Shown here: in pieces, positions 24,639 through 33,783 of the stretch
Position numbering within the stretch: position 1 is the first letter of the stretch
Layout of the letters: every line of letters begins with the position of its first letter
Source of the DNA: Acidobacteriota bacterium
Lineage (GTDB): Bacteria > Acidobacteriota > Blastocatellia > Pyrinomonadales > Pyrinomonadaceae
Reading direction: 5' to 3'
Length of the DNA stretch: 34,791 nt
NCBI GenBank assembly: GCA_021323895.1
Contig: JAJPKD010000167.1
Coordinates: 1-34,791, forward strand
Notes under the pieces: model-generated
The model's input: only the letters and a program-made list of their open reading frames with translations
Database searches by the model: none
Told to the model about the DNA's origin: nothing
Translations under genes and position numbers: made by a program

Positions 24639-24796
24639 GTCTGACCGCTTTGCATCCGCCTAAATTCAACTTCAGATCGCATGGCTAGCGTACGGCTCGG
24701 GTCGTCTGCTACGATAACGCATCGAAACGCGACACAGAAAGGTGAAACAATCGCGTTTATTTCGTACATCTCTCTCCCTATGATTTCGCGCTAACG

Positions 24797-25495
24797 ATGA
24801 CGCCGGCACCAGCCAAGAGTACGGAGTCCGCAGCCCTGGAAGAACTGGGGCGCGCGACGCTGCAAATCGTTCACGATCTCAAGAATCAACTTAATGGACT
24901 CAAATTGTACGCCACATTTCTGCGGAAGCGGCTTGAGGCCACAGATCAATCGATCGAAGAGCGCGAAACTTTAGCGAAACTGATTGCCGGATTGGATCGT
25001 GCGGCCAAGGATATGACTGCTCTCGTACGCTACGCGCGACCTTCGGACTTGCATACGCAAGAGGGCCTTGATTTGCGAAAAATTCTTTCTGATGTCGTTG
25101 CCGAAGCGGCGACGCGCGAGACGGGCGGGTTACCGCGCACACAGATCAATGCAGAGATTGAAGACACACCCATGTTAGGTGAATTCGATCCCACCGCTTT
25201 GATCGAGGCGCTCAAAGCTGTCACGGACGATGTCCGTGCCGCCGTGCCGCAGAAAGGCGCGAACACCATTTCATTGACGGCGCGCCGAGATCCAAAGGCG
25301 GCCACGCCGACGGTCATGATTCAATGGAGCGGCGTTCGATTCAAGCACCGAAACAATCCTTTCAAAGACTCAGGCTGCGGCACCGTGCATACGGCGCTCG
25401 CGGCCAGGATCATCGAAGCGCATCAAGGCCGTCTGGAGTGTGAAGCAGATGTCATTCGGGCATGGTTGCCGCTATCGACCAGGGAACAAATCTAA
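24797..25495 (+). CDS. Cytoplasmic histidine kinase-like protein with degenerate ATPase domain
   Basis: The 232-residue protein has an H-box His26 in QIVHDLKNQLNGL, followed by a helix pair (to about 90). The C-terminal part resembles a HATPase domain, but key residues are missing: the N-box Asn is replaced (EALKAVTDDVRAAV) and no DxGxG is seen. The G2 box is partly kept (DSGCGTVHTALAARIIEAHQGRLE). No transmembrane helix is present. It precedes the NtrC-type regulator by three bases, so the two are very likely a pair. ATP binding is doubtful; it may act as a phosphatase, phosphotransferase or need another kinase. Confidence 0.75.
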   Translation: MTPAPAKSTESAALEELGRATLQIVHDLKNQLNGLKLYATFLRKRLEATDQSIEERETLAKLIAGLDRAAKDMTALVRYARPSDLHTQEGLDLRKILSDVVAEAATRETGGLPRTQINAEIEDTPMLGEFDPTALIEALKAVTDDVRAAVPQKGANTISLTARRDPKAATPTVMIQWSGVRFKHRNNPFKDSGCGTVHTALAARIIEAHQGRLECEADVIRAWLPLSTREQI

Positions 25496-25498
25496 ACG

Positions 25499-26893
25499 AT
25501 GGGAAAATCGAAGTCTCAGGACATAAGAATTTTGGTTATCGATGACGAGCCGATGATGAGCGGCTCGTTGCGTCAACATCTGGTTGAGGAAGGCTATGCG
25601 GTTGATACCGCGGCCAGCGGCGCCGAAGCTATCGATCTGTTCGACGGCGGCGCTCATCACCTGGCGATTTGCGATCTGCAACTGCCGGATATGGACGGGC
25701 TGACCTTGCTGCGTCACATGAAAGACGCCAAGCCCAATACCGAAGTAATCGTCGTCACCGGTTATGGCTCAGTCCAGACTGCGGTTGAAGCAACGAAGGC
25801 CGGCGCGTTTTATTTTGTCGAGAAGCCTTTCGATTTTGAGGAGTTACTGCCGCTGGTCGAGAAAGCTCTCGAACGTCGCGAGTTAGTGGCCGAAACGGCC
25901 AACATGCTCCGCCAACTTTCGACGCGCTCTGAATATTTCAACATCATCGGCTCGTCGAAAGAGATGCAGACGATCTATGAAACGATTGAATCGGTAGCGA
26001 AATCCGATGCGAACGTTTTGATCGTCGGCGAGTCGGGCACCGGCAAGGAACTGATCGCGAACGCGATCCATTACAACTCGCTGCGCGCGAAGAAACCTTT
26101 TATCAAAGTGAATTGCGCCGCGTTGCCGAAAGAACTGATCGAATCTGAATTGTTCGGGCATACGAAAGGCGCGTTCACCGGCGCGCACGCAGACAAAGAA
26201 GGGTTGGTGCAACACGCGGCCGGTGGTTCTTTGATGCTTGATGAAATCGCCGAAATGGCGATCGAGTTGCAGCCAAAACTGTTGCGTGTCTTGCAGGAAC
26301 GTACCTGTCGGAAGATCGGCTCAGAGAAAAGTTACCCGGTTGATTTTCGGCTGATCACATCGACTAATCGCATGCCTGCCGATGCTATTCGCGACGGGCT
26401 GTTGCGCGACGATCTGTTTTATCGCATCTCGACAATTACCATTCATGTGCCGCCGCTGCGCGAGCGCATGGAAGACATTCAGTTACTCACCGACCACTTC
26501 CTCAGTCAATACGCTGAAAAATACGATCGGCCGATCGTCGGCGTCTCACAGTCGGCGTATCAAAGATTGTTTGCTCATCCCTGGCCCGGTAACGTGCGCG
26601 AACTTCAGAATGTAATCGAACGCGCGGTATTGCTGGCCAAGGGCGAGCGCATCGAACCGATCGATCTGCCTTTCGACAATGGAACTGCGAGCGCGTCGGC
26701 GCCAACTTTGTCATGGGATGTGCCGCCGAACATGACGCTGGAAGACATTGAGAAATTCGTCATCGAGCGCACGCTGCAACGCACGGGCGGCAACAAACAA
26801 AAGGCCGCGAACATGCTCGGAATTTACCGGCCGCGGCTCTACAGCAAAATCAAGAAGTATAAGATTGGCTTGGAGAGCGTCAGCCCGAACTGA
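25499..26893 (+). CDS. NtrC-family sigma-54-dependent response regulator
   Basis: The 464-residue protein has all three domains of the family. The receiver (8-125) has Asp59 as phosphoacceptor in ICDLQLPD and Lys109. The AAA+ domain (about 147-375) has Walker A GESGTGKE (177-184), the sigma-54-contacting GAFTGA (224-229), Walker B LMLDEI (245-250) and an R-finger region. A Fis-type helix-turn-helix closes the protein (about 420-460, GGNKQKAANMLGIYRPRLYSK). It should activate sigma-54 promoters after phosphorylation. Its targets are unknown; no obvious -24/-12 element was found in the window. It is coupled to the kinase-like gene upstream. Confidence 0.96.
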   Translation: MGKSKSQDIRILVIDDEPMMSGSLRQHLVEEGYAVDTAASGAEAIDLFDGGAHHLAICDLQLPDMDGLTLLRHMKDAKPNTEVIVVTGYGSVQTAVEATKAGAFYFVEKPFDFEELLPLVEKALERRELVAETANMLRQLSTRSEYFNIIGSSKEMQTIYETIESVAKSDANVLIVGESGTGKELIANAIHYNSLRAKKPFIKVNCAALPKELIESELFGHTKGAFTGAHADKEGLVQHAAGGSLMLDEIAEMAIELQPKLLRVLQERTCRKIGSEKSYPVDFRLITSTNRMPADAIRDGLLRDDLFYRISTITIHVPPLRERMEDIQLLTDHFLSQYAEKYDRPIVGVSQSAYQRLFAHPWPGNVRELQNVIERAVLLAKGERIEPIDLPFDNGTASASAPTLSWDVPPNMTLEDIEKFVIERTLQRTGGNKQKAANMLGIYRPRLYSKIKKYKIGLESVSPN

Positions 26894-26932
26894 TCAGCTT
26901 CAATCACAACTCAGCACGCGAAGGATTAAATC

Positions 26933-27328
26933 GTGTCGTCATATCCCGAAGACCGCCGCCAGTCTCCACGACTAGATGCGAAGCTCCAGGCCCGCCTGGA
27001 GTTCAGCGTCCTTTTGCGCGAAGCCGACACGAGCGATAGCGGCGTGCAGCATTTGCGCGCCGTTGCGGGTCACACGCTCAATCTCAGCGACAGCGGCTTG
27101 GCGGTGATGCTCCACGCAACGAACATCGACGAAGAGTATTTGATGGGCGGTGAAGGCTCGATGGCCATCGAACTCGATTTGCCGAACGGTCTGGCCATCG
27201 AAATTCAGGCGACGCCCGTGCGGTATGAGAAACTAGCCGAAGGCTACCTCATCGGCGCGCGCATCAGTCGCATGAAAGATCGCGATCGCGAGTTGTACGA
27301 AGAGTATCTGCGCGAGATTGGGGAGTAG
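26933..27328 (+). CDS. PilZ-domain protein (putative c-di-GMP receptor)
   Basis: The 131-residue protein has the PilZ pattern: an arginine motif RRQSPR near the start and LNLSDSGLAV (D/NxSxxG) after about 45 residues, the two sites that grip cyclic di-GMP. It has no other domain. It starts with GTG at 26933, with GAAGGA about 6 bases upstream. It is 39 bases downstream of the NtrC-type gene on the same strand. A role in motility, adhesion or exopolysaccharide control is usual in the family but not shown here. Confidence 0.85.
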   Translation: MSSYPEDRRQSPRLDAKLQARLEFSVLLREADTSDSGVQHLRAVAGHTLNLSDSGLAVMLHATNIDEEYLMGGEGSMAIELDLPNGLAIEIQATPVRYEKLAEGYLIGARISRMKDRDRELYEEYLREIGE

Positions 27329-27333
27329 CTGTG

Positions 27334-27717
27334 TCAGTCAACCTGGTAGGTCGCCACGCTCGTCGGCGTCTCGAAACATCTCACCTTGTAGATCTGCACG
27401 CGGTCGTCATTAATCTTCGCCGCTAACTGCTCGAGACAATATCGCGCGACATTCTCGGCCGAAGGATTCTGCTCTTCGACAAAGGGTTCCAACTCGTTAA
27501 GGTTCTTGTGGTCTAGATATGTGACCAATTCATCCGCCGCGTCCTTCAACTCCACAAAATCAACCAGCAAACCAATGTTATTTAGCTCACTCCCGCGCGC
27601 ATAAATTTCGATTTTGTAGTTGTGGCCGTGCAGGTTCTCGCACTTTCCCCGGTAACCGCGCAGCTGATGCGCGCTGGAAAAGTTGCGCTCAATCATGACT
27701 TCAAATTGTCCGGGCAT
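27334..27717 (-). CDS. queD: 6-carboxy-tetrahydropterin synthase / 6-pyruvoyl-tetrahydropterin synthase family
   Basis: The 127-residue protein has the zinc ligands His17, His30 and His32 and the catalytic Cys26 in GKCENLHGHNY, plus the C-terminal CFETPTS with the conserved Glu. QueD makes 6-carboxy-5,6,7,8-tetrahydropterin for queuosine; related enzymes make pyruvoyl-tetrahydropterin. No other queuosine gene is in the window, so the branch is not settled. The frame is open to 27900, but the first 61 residues of that form are the reversed overlap of the dinG end and repeat sequence; family similarity begins at the ATG 27717. An ATG at 27696 is another option. Confidence 0.9.
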   Translation of the reverse strand: MPGQFEVMIERNFSSAHQLRGYRGKCENLHGHNYKIEIYARGSELNNIGLLVDFVELKDAADELVTYLDHKNLNELEPFVEEQNPSAENVARYCLEQLAAKINDDRVQIYKVRCFETPTSVATYQVD

Positions 27718-27723
27718 GCAGAT

Positions 27724-27757
27724 AGTTTCAGGTTTCAGGTTCGAAGTTTCAAGTTGA
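27724..27757. repeat. Short tandem-like repeat, GTTTCAGGTTTCAGGTTCGAAG
   Basis: Variants of the unit TTTCA(G/A)G follow one another here: AGTTTCAGG, TTTCAGG, then AGTTTCAAG. The run lies between queD and dinG and provides the dinG stop codon (27751-27749). It is too short to call an array. Confidence 0.5.
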
Positions 27758-29749
27758 GGCGGTTGCCGCTGATTCCGCCAAGAAGAAACGATGAAGATCC
27801 TCAACATCCGAAGTAATCCGGCACGGTGGCAAACTCTGCACGAACGTCTTGCCGTACATCTTTGTGCGCAGACGCGGATCCAAGACAGCGAGCACTCCAC
27901 GATCCGTCGTGCTGCGAATCAATCGGCCTAGCCCTTGCTTCAAACTAATAATCGCTTGCGGCACGCTGTATTCGTAGAAACTCGATCCTCCCTGCTCCTC
28001 GATGTGGCGTTGCCGCGCCGCGATGATTGGATCGCTGGGGACAGCGAATGGCAGCTTGTCGATAATTACGCACGACAATTGTTCGCCGCGCACATCGACG
28101 CCTTGCCAGAAACTCGAGGTGGCAAACAGCACCGCGTTCGGCGTCGATCGAAACTTCTTCAGCAGCTCGCCCTTTGACGCCGAACCTTGCACGAAACATG
28201 GATAGTCGATCTGTGAAGCGACGCGCTCAAACATCTCGTTCATGCCCGCGTTGCTGGTTGAGAGCACAAACGCCCGGCCGGCGGTCGCGTTGATGATCTT
28301 GATGACTTCGTCAGCGGCGGCGCACCCCCACTCCGGCGAACGCGGATCGGGCATCTTCGGCGGCAGATACAGCACGGCCTGCTCATGAAAGTCGAAGATC
28401 GATTCCGCAATCATCTCTTCGCCCTGGTCCACGCCTAATCGTTCGCGAATGAAGCGGAAGTTGCCGGCGCTGGAAAGCGTCGCTGACGTGAGAACCACCG
28501 TCGGCACTTTCTCAAACAGCTTGTCCTGCAGCAGACCAGAAACATCGATCGGCGAAGCGCGCAGAAGTGTTCCGCGACCGCGCCGCTCCAACCAATAAAC
28601 GAATTGTTTGTCTTCCGCTTTGACGATGAAATTCAGTTCGAAGCGAAGCTGGCGCACCCGCCGTAGAATATTGTCTGCATCCGCCGGCGCGTCTTTCAAA
28701 ATCGCCAGCGTCGTCTCGAGACGATTCAGCGCACTGTCGAGCGGAGCGCCCGCATTCTTGTAGCGCAAATTGTCAATTTGCGAGTCTTCATCTGCATCGT
28801 CAGCGGACCGCAAGTTGCCAACTTGCGCTACTTGCTTCGCCAGCGTGAACCTTCCTTCCAAGCCACGCCCTTCGCGAAACGAAATCCAAAACTGCTCGGC
28901 AAAGCGCTGAATGCGCGCGCAGATTTGCCTCAGCTCACGATCCGCTTCGCGATCTTCGATCTTCAAGTAGCTGACATCGCGGAGCAGATCGTCGATCTGA
29001 TAATTGGAAACTCCCATGCCAAAATATTCAGACGCAACGTCTTCGATCTGGTGCGCTTCATCGAGGATCACCGCCGCGTAATCCGGCAACACAGCGCCAT
29101 ACGCGCCATTGCGCAACGCCAAGTCGGCAAAGAACAGATGATGATTCACGACGATAATGTCCGCGTCGATCGCGCGCTGACGCATGCGCGTGAGGAAGCA
29201 TGGATCGTAGTCAGGACATTTCTGGCCGAGGCAGGTATCGGACCGCGCATCGATGTGTCGCCAGAACGGCAAATTCTCCGGAAGATTCGAAAGCTCCGCA
29301 CGATCCCCGGTTTCCGTTTTCGTCACCCAGTGAAAGACTTCATCAAACTGATCGATTTGATCGAGGCCTTCGAGCACCGGCGTCGTCTCCGCGCGCTTGA
29401 TTCGATGCAGGCATGCGTAGTTGTTCCGGCCCTTCATCACCGCGGCACGAAACTTGGCGGGCAAGATCTCCTGAAGGAATGGAATGTCTTTGTCCATTAA
29501 CTGTTCTTGCAGATTCTTGGTGCCGGTGGAGATGACGACGCGCGCGCCGCTGCCACACGCGGCGGCAATCGCCGGCACCAGATAAGCGAGCGTCTTACCG
29601 GTGCCGGTACCGGCCTCGACGATCAGATGTTGCTTCTGCTCGAACGCGCGCAGCACCGCTTCAGCCATATCAATCTGGCCGGGCCGATGTTCGTACTCAG
29701 GATGAGCTTTGGCGATGAGGCCGTCAGGGCCGAAGATCGATTGCATCAT
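27749..29749 (-). CDS. dinG: DinG-family ATP-dependent DNA helicase (XPD-like, Fe-S)
   Basis: The 666-residue protein has helicase motif I AGTGTGKT (46-53), the iron-sulfur Cys residues 113, 173, 178 and 184, DEAH at 230-233, and the C-terminal motifs SFWQGVDVRGEQL and QGLGRLIRS. DinG-type helicases unwind DNA with 5'-3' polarity and deal with R-loops and damaged forks. Residues 306-331 (QVAQVGNLRSADDADEDSQ...) are encoded by an inverted-repeat element and are not expected in the family, yet the frame is intact. The stop codon lies in another repeat. The gene is 102 bases downstream of glyA on the same strand and separated from it by a repeat. Confidence 0.93.
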   Translation of the reverse strand: MMQSIFGPDGLIAKAHPEYEHRPGQIDMAEAVLRAFEQKQHLIVEAGTGTGKTLAYLVPAIAAACGSGARVVISTGTKNLQEQLMDKDIPFLQEILPAKFRAAVMKGRNNYACLHRIKRAETTPVLEGLDQIDQFDEVFHWVTKTETGDRAELSNLPENLPFWRHIDARSDTCLGQKCPDYDPCFLTRMRQRAIDADIIVVNHHLFFADLALRNGAYGAVLPDYAAVILDEAHQIEDVASEYFGMGVSNYQIDDLLRDVSYLKIEDREADRELRQICARIQRFAEQFWISFREGRGLEGRFTLAKQVAQVGNLRSADDADEDSQIDNLRYKNAGAPLDSALNRLETTLAILKDAPADADNILRRVRQLRFELNFIVKAEDKQFVYWLERRGRGTLLRASPIDVSGLLQDKLFEKVPTVVLTSATLSSAGNFRFIRERLGVDQGEEMIAESIFDFHEQAVLYLPPKMPDPRSPEWGCAAADEVIKIINATAGRAFVLSTSNAGMNEMFERVASQIDYPCFVQGSASKGELLKKFRSTPNAVLFATSSFWQGVDVRGEQLSCVIIDKLPFAVPSDPIIAARQRHIEEQGGSSFYEYSVPQAIISLKQGLGRLIRSTTDRGVLAVLDPRLRTKMYGKTFVQSLPPCRITSDVEDLHRFFLAESAATAST
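28757..28834. repeat. In-frame inverted-repeat element inside dinG, TAGCGCAAGTTGGCAACTTGCG family
   Basis: The left copy (28757-28785, TAGCGCAAATTGTCAATTTG then CG) and the right copy (28805-28834, inverse of TAGCGCAAGTTGGCAACTTG then CG) face each other over about 20 bases. Each contains its own small palindrome. The total of 78 bases equals 26 codons, so it lies in the dinG frame without a shift. Confidence 0.85.
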
Positions 29750-29756
29750 TGGGAGT

Positions 29757-29845
29757 ATATCCGCAGATTACACGGATTACACAGATTGGTAAGACAAAAA
29801 ATGTGCGCGGAATTCCGTTCTGCGTAATCTGCGAAATCTGCGAAT
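29757..29845. repeat. Inverted-repeat element, ATCCGCAGATTACAC family, copy 2
   Basis: The left arm 29757-29790 and right arm 29818-29845 are inverted imperfect copies. The left arm shares ATCCGCAGATTACAC and ACAGATT with the copy at 17168. It fills the gap between glyA and dinG. Confidence 0.85.
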
Positions 29846-29851
29846 GAATTC

Positions 29852-31135
29852 TTACGCGATTGCGCTGCGCTTCAACCGCTTCGCGTACAACGGAAACTTG
29901 GCGGTCAATTCTGCTACGCTACGTGTCACCTTCTCACGCACTTCTTCTGACTGCGGTTCGCGAACGATCGCTGCGATCATCTGACCGATTTCGCGCATCT
30001 CGGGTTCCTTCATGCCGCGCGTGGTCACCGCGGGTGTGCCGATGCGCAGGCCCGACGCGACGAAAGGTTTGTTTTGATCGAAAGGAATCGTGTTCTTGTT
30101 GACCGTGATGTGCGCGGCTTCGAGAGCTTTCTCGGCATCCTTGCCGGTGATTCCCTTCCCGTCCATCCACACATCGACCAGCATGAGGTGATTGTCGGTG
30201 CCGCCCGAAACGATGCGTAGTCCCTGCTCCTGTAATTCAGTGCAGAGCGCTTTCGCGTTTGCGAGAATTTGCCGCTGATATTCTTTGAAGTCATCGCGCA
30301 ATGCTTCGCCGAACGCCACCGCTTTCGCCGCGATGATGTGCACGAGCGGGCCGCCCTGCACGCCGGGAAACAAGCGTCGATCGATTTCCTTCGCGTGCTC
30401 TTCTTTGCAAAGGATCAATCCGCCGCGCGGGCCGCGCAGAGTCTTGTGCGTCGTCGTCGTCACATAATCAGCGTGCGGGACCGGCGAAGGATGCAGTCCC
30501 GCGACGATCGGCCCGGCGATGTGCGCGATGTCGGCGAACATGCGCGCGCCGACGCTTTGAGCAATCTCACTGATGCGTTTGAAATCGATGATGCGCGGGT
30601 AAGCTGACGCGCCACAGACGACTAACTTTGGCTTGTGTTCTTCGGCGAGGCGTTGCAATTCGTCATAATCGATGGTCTCGGTCTCGCGCGACACGCCATA
30701 ATCGGCGACCTTGTAACTCAAACCGGAAAAGTTCAGCGGATGCCCGTGCGTCAAATGCCCTCCGTGCGAGAGATTCATTCCAAGAATCTGATCGCCATAT
30801 TGAATCGCCGCGAGATAAACGGACATGTTCGCTTGCGCGCCGCTGTGCGGCTGCACATTCGCATGGTCAGCGCCGAACAACTCTTTCGCGCGATCGATAG
30901 CCGTCTGCTCGACGACATCGGTCCATTCGCAACCGCCATAGTAGCGCTTGCCGGGATAACCTTCGGCGTACTTGTTCGTGAATACCGAACCGGCGGCTTC
31001 GAGCAAGGCTTCGCTCACAAAATTCTCGGACGCGATCAGTTCAAGGCCGTTCGCCTGGCGCGCGACTTCGTTATCGATGGCGTTGGCGATGACGGGATCG
31101 GTTGCGGCGAGAGGTAGATTTAGAAGGTTGTTCAT
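29852..31135 (-). CDS. glyA: Serine hydroxymethyltransferase
   Basis: GlyA interconverts serine and glycine with transfer of a one-carbon unit to tetrahydrofolate. The 427-residue PLP enzyme has the N-terminal [11 protein letters not shown], the [11 protein letters not shown] block, and Lys231 in [14 protein letters not shown] binding PLP. The length is normal. It lies in a same-strand series rpiB-glyA-dinG-queD, with repeat elements in the gaps, so cotranscription is uncertain. Confidence 0.97.
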   Translation of the reverse strand: MNNLLNLPLAATDPVIANAIDNEVARQANGLELIASENFVSEALLEAAGSVFTNKYAEGYPGKRYYGGCEWTDVVEQTAIDRAKELFGADHANVQPHSGAQANMSVYLAAIQYGDQILGMNLSHGGHLTHGHPLNFSGLSYKVADYGVSRETETIDYDELQRLAEEHKPKLVVCGASAYPRIIDFKRISEIAQSVGARMFADIAHIAGPIVAGLHPSPVPHADYVTTTTHKTLRGPRGGLILCKEEHAKEIDRRLFPGVQGGPLVHIIAAKAVAFGEALRDDFKEYQRQILANAKALCTELQEQGLRIVSGGTDNHLMLVDVWMDGKGITGKDAEKALEAAHITVNKNTIPFDQNKPFVASGLRIGTPAVTTRGMKEPEMREIGQMIAAIVREPQSEEVREKVTRSVAELTAKFPLYAKRLKRSAIA

Positions 31136-31147
31136 CGGCGTCTCCGG

Positions 31148-31240
31148 TGTGGAGTGCGGCGGCTTGACGCCGCTTTAATTTAGCTTTGGTTGAGCTTCCC
31201 CCGCGAATTACAAGGCGCCGTCAAGCCGGCGCAGTCCAAA
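31148..31240. repeat. Inverted-repeat element, GGAGTGCGGCGGCTTGACGCCGC family, copy 2
   Basis: The left arm 31148-31182 is nearly the same as the hemE-linked copy at 7299-7410. The right arm 31206-31240 (AAGGCGCCGTCAAGCCGGCG) is its diverged inverse. It fills the gap between rpiB and glyA. Confidence 0.85.
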
Positions 31241-31243
31241 AGA

Positions 31244-31717
31244 CTATTTCGTCGCGTGATGCGCCAATTCTTCCTGCTCAATTTCGCGAATCTTTTCCAC
31301 GCGCCGCGCATGGCGGCCACCGTCGAAACTTGCGGCAAACCACGCGCGCAGGATCTTTTCGTTCTCATCGGGTGATGTGTAGCGCGCTGCCAGCGAAAGT
31401 ATGTTCGCGTCGTTGTGTTCGCGCGCGAGTCGCGCGATCTCTTCGGTCCACGCGGCAGCTGCGCGCACCCCCGGAACTTTGTTCGCGGCGATCGCCATGC
31501 CCGTCCCCGAACCGCAGACGAGCACGCCTTGATCGACTCTTCCTAAGGCAACTTCCTCGGCAACCTTTTGCGCGAAGTCGGGATAATCCACCGACTCAGT
31601 CGATTGCGTGCCCAGGTCTTCGTACTGAATTCCGAGCTGATCGAGCACTGGCTTCAGACGTTCCTTCTCTTCGTATCCGGCATGATCAGCCGCGATCGCT
31701 ATCTTCATTTTCGACAA
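31244..31717 (-). CDS. rpiB: Ribose-5-phosphate isomerase B
   Basis: RpiB interconverts ribose 5-phosphate and ribulose 5-phosphate. The 157-residue protein has the start [11 protein letters not shown], the catalytic Cys68 in [21 protein letters not shown] and His101 in REHNDANIL. An ATG at 31708 is an alternative start. The final 15 or so residues are charged and extend a little past the usual end. Confidence 0.95.
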   Translation of the reverse strand: MSKMKIAIAADHAGYEEKERLKPVLDQLGIQYEDLGTQSTESVDYPDFAQKVAEEVALGRVDQGVLVCGSGTGMAIAANKVPGVRAAAAWTEEIARLAREHNDANILSLAARYTSPDENEKILRAWFAASFDGGRHARRVEKIREIEQEELAHHATK

Positions 31718-31820
31718 CTCACTTTATTGGATTTGGTTCGATGGTACATCACGCCTGGTGACGCCGCAAAGCCGCACAATTTCTGTGGTGGGCCGGCTTC
31801 GAAGGCGCTTTGGATTGTCG

Positions 31821-31870
31821 TTTAGATGCCGGACTTGCCCGGCATGGTCGGGACAAGTCCCGACTCTAAA
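31821..31870. repeat. Inverted-repeat element flanked by TTTAGA / TCTAAA, double hairpin
   Basis: Two adjacent small hairpins (ATGCCGG-N6-CCGGCAT and GTCGGGA-N4-TCCCGAC) sit between TTTAGA and TCTAAA. The hairpins share the core GGACTTGCC / GGACAAGTCC in inverted form. The element is upstream of proS and inside an open frame that precedes the true start. Confidence 0.8.
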
Positions 31871-31928
31871 CCTTCACCGAGTAACGCCAGTTGCGTTTGT
31901 CTCTATCGCTAAGCGAGAATGCCTTTCT

Positions 31929-33677
31929 ATGCGCTGGTCACAATATTTCATACCTACTCTGCGCGAAGACCCGGCTGACGCCGAGGTCATTTCGCACAAG
32001 CTGCTGCTGCGCGCGGGCGTCGTGCGCCAACTTTCAGCCGGAATTTATTCATACTTGCCGCTGGGCCAACGCATCGCTCTTAAAGTGATGCAGATTCTGC
32101 GCGAAGAGATGAATGCCGTTGGCGGCCAGGAATTCTATCTGCCGGCGTTGCATCCGGCCGAAATTTGGCAGGAGTCGGGGCGCTGGAGCGCAATCGGCGA
32201 CGAGATGTTTCGGTTAAAAGATCGCAAGGGCATGGACATGTGCCTTGGCATGACGCACGAAGAAGTGTTCACTGCGATTGCGCGCAACGAACTGCGTTCA
32301 TACAAACAGCTGCCACAGGTTTGGTATCAGATTCAGATTAAGTTCCGCGACGAGCCGCGTCCTAAATCGGGCCTCATGCGGCTGCGCACTTTCATCATGA
32401 AAGATGCGTACACATTCGATGTTGATTGGGAAGGCCTAGACAAGTCCTTCATCGACCAGCGCGAAGCTTATAAGAAGATTTTCGCGCGTTGCGGAGTTCA
32501 GTTTTCGATAGTCGAAGCGTCGTCCGGATCGATGGGTGGATCGGAATCGAATGAATTCGTCGCGCGGACTGATGCCGGCGAAGATTTCATCGCGACGTGC
32601 ACGTCGTGCGATTACGCTGCGAATCTGGAAAAGGCGACCTCGCGCCTGCCGAAGATCGAAGACGAGACCGGACCTGACGCGCCGGAAGAATTTCCCACTC
32701 CGGGAGTGAGGACGATTGAAGATTTGGCGCGCGCGCCGTATCTCGTCGCCGCCAATCAGCAGATCAAGACGCTGGTTTACGTCGCAACGATCGAAGGCGA
32801 GTCGCGTCCGGTGCTGGCGTTGCTAAGAGGCGATCATCCGCTCCATGAAGTGAAGTTTGCTGATGCAATAGGCGCTACCGCGGTGCGACCTGCGCATCCC
32901 GAAGAGATTCGCGATTTGCTTGGCGCGAGCGCCGGCAGCCTCGGTGCGGTTAATGCGAAAGAAAATGCGCGCGCGACTAAGCAGCAACTCATAATCGTCG
33001 CCGATCAAGGTCTGAAAGACCGTCGCAACATGACCACCGGCGCGAATAAAGATGACCATCACATTCGCGGCGTTAACCTCGAACGCGACATCGAAGTCGA
33101 TCAATGGGCTGATCTGCGCACTGTCGAATCGGGCGAAGCTTGTCCACGTTGCGACTCGGGCACACTCGAAGTTTTCAAAGCCATGGAGATTGGCCACATC
33201 TTCAAACTAGGCACGAAGTATTCTGATTCGATGGGCGCGCACGTGCTGACGGCCGACGGCAAGTCCGTGCCGATCGTGATGGGCAGTTACGGCATCGGCG
33301 TTGAGCGAATCATCACGGCCGCGATCGAGCAGAACCACGACGCCGATGGAATCATTTGGCCGAAGTCGATCACGCCGTTCGATGTGATCGTCACCATCAC
33401 CAATATCAAAGACGAGAAGCTGCGCGAAGCTGGTGAAAAGCTCTATCAGGATTTGCAACGCGCGGGATTGGAAGTTTTGCTGGACGATCGCGATGAGCGT
33501 GCCGGCGTGAAATTCAAAGACGCCGATCTGATCGGCATTCCCTATCGCATCACAGTCGGCAAGAAGATTGCCGACGAAACGGTCGAATTGTTCGACCGCC
33601 GCGCAAAGCAGAGCGAAGACGTGAAGCTGGTCGATATTGTGAAGCGCGTTCAGACTTTGGCGTTGTCACAACCGTAG
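31929..33677 (+). CDS. proS: Prolyl-tRNA synthetase, bacterial type
   Basis: ProS charges tRNA(Pro) with proline. The 582-residue protein has the bacterial-type start [19 protein letters not shown], class II motif 2 [13 protein letters not shown], an inserted YbaK-like editing domain (about 225-400), and motif 3 [11 protein letters not shown]. The anticodon-binding domain closes the protein, with [16 protein letters not shown] and [20 protein letters not shown]. The frame is open from 31758, but that extension of 57 codons is encoded by a repeat and is unlike the family. The ATG at 31929 is preferred, although its ribosome binding site is weak. Confidence 0.96.
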   Translation: MRWSQYFIPTLREDPADAEVISHKLLLRAGVVRQLSAGIYSYLPLGQRIALKVMQILREEMNAVGGQEFYLPALHPAEIWQESGRWSAIGDEMFRLKDRKGMDMCLGMTHEEVFTAIARNELRSYKQLPQVWYQIQIKFRDEPRPKSGLMRLRTFIMKDAYTFDVDWEGLDKSFIDQREAYKKIFARCGVQFSIVEASSGSMGGSESNEFVARTDAGEDFIATCTSCDYAANLEKATSRLPKIEDETGPDAPEEFPTPGVRTIEDLARAPYLVAANQQIKTLVYVATIEGESRPVLALLRGDHPLHEVKFADAIGATAVRPAHPEEIRDLLGASAGSLGAVNAKENARATKQQLIIVADQGLKDRRNMTTGANKDDHHIRGVNLERDIEVDQWADLRTVESGEACPRCDSGTLEVFKAMEIGHIFKLGTKYSDSMGAHVLTADGKSVPIVMGSYGIGVERIITAAIEQNHDADGIIWPKSITPFDVIVTITNIKDEKLREAGEKLYQDLQRAGLEVLLDDRDERAGVKFKDADLIGIPYRITVGKKIADETVELFDRRAKQSEDVKLVDIVKRVQTLALSQP

Positions 33678-33686
33678 AAAGTAAAC

Positions 33687-33757
33687 GTTTAGAGGCGGGC
33701 TACGGCCCGCCAGATCCTCGACGAACCAAAGAGGCGGGCACCAACCCGCCTCTAAAC
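33687..33757. repeat. Inverted-repeat element flanked by TTTAGA / TCTAAA, GAGGCGGGC family
   Basis: The left half is GTTTAGAGGCGGGC-TACG-GCCCGCC (33687-33712), a hairpin in itself. The right half is GAGGCGGGCACCAACCCGCCTCTAAAC (33731-33757, quoted in part GAGGCGGGC...CCCGCCTC), also a hairpin. The ends are TTTAGAGGCGGG and CCCGCCTCTAAA. It lies between proS and the protease gene and may serve as a terminator for proS. Confidence 0.82.
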
Positions 33758-33783
33758 ATGATCGGGGTTATACTAGTCGGGAA

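Noticed and set aside
27718-27900. 61-codon N-terminal extension of queD
   Set aside because: It overlaps the end of dinG and a short repeat; the family begins at the ATG at 27717.
31758-31928. 57-codon N-terminal extension of proS
   Set aside because: It reads through a double-hairpin repeat and shows no similarity to prolyl-tRNA synthetases, which start at [10 protein letters not shown].
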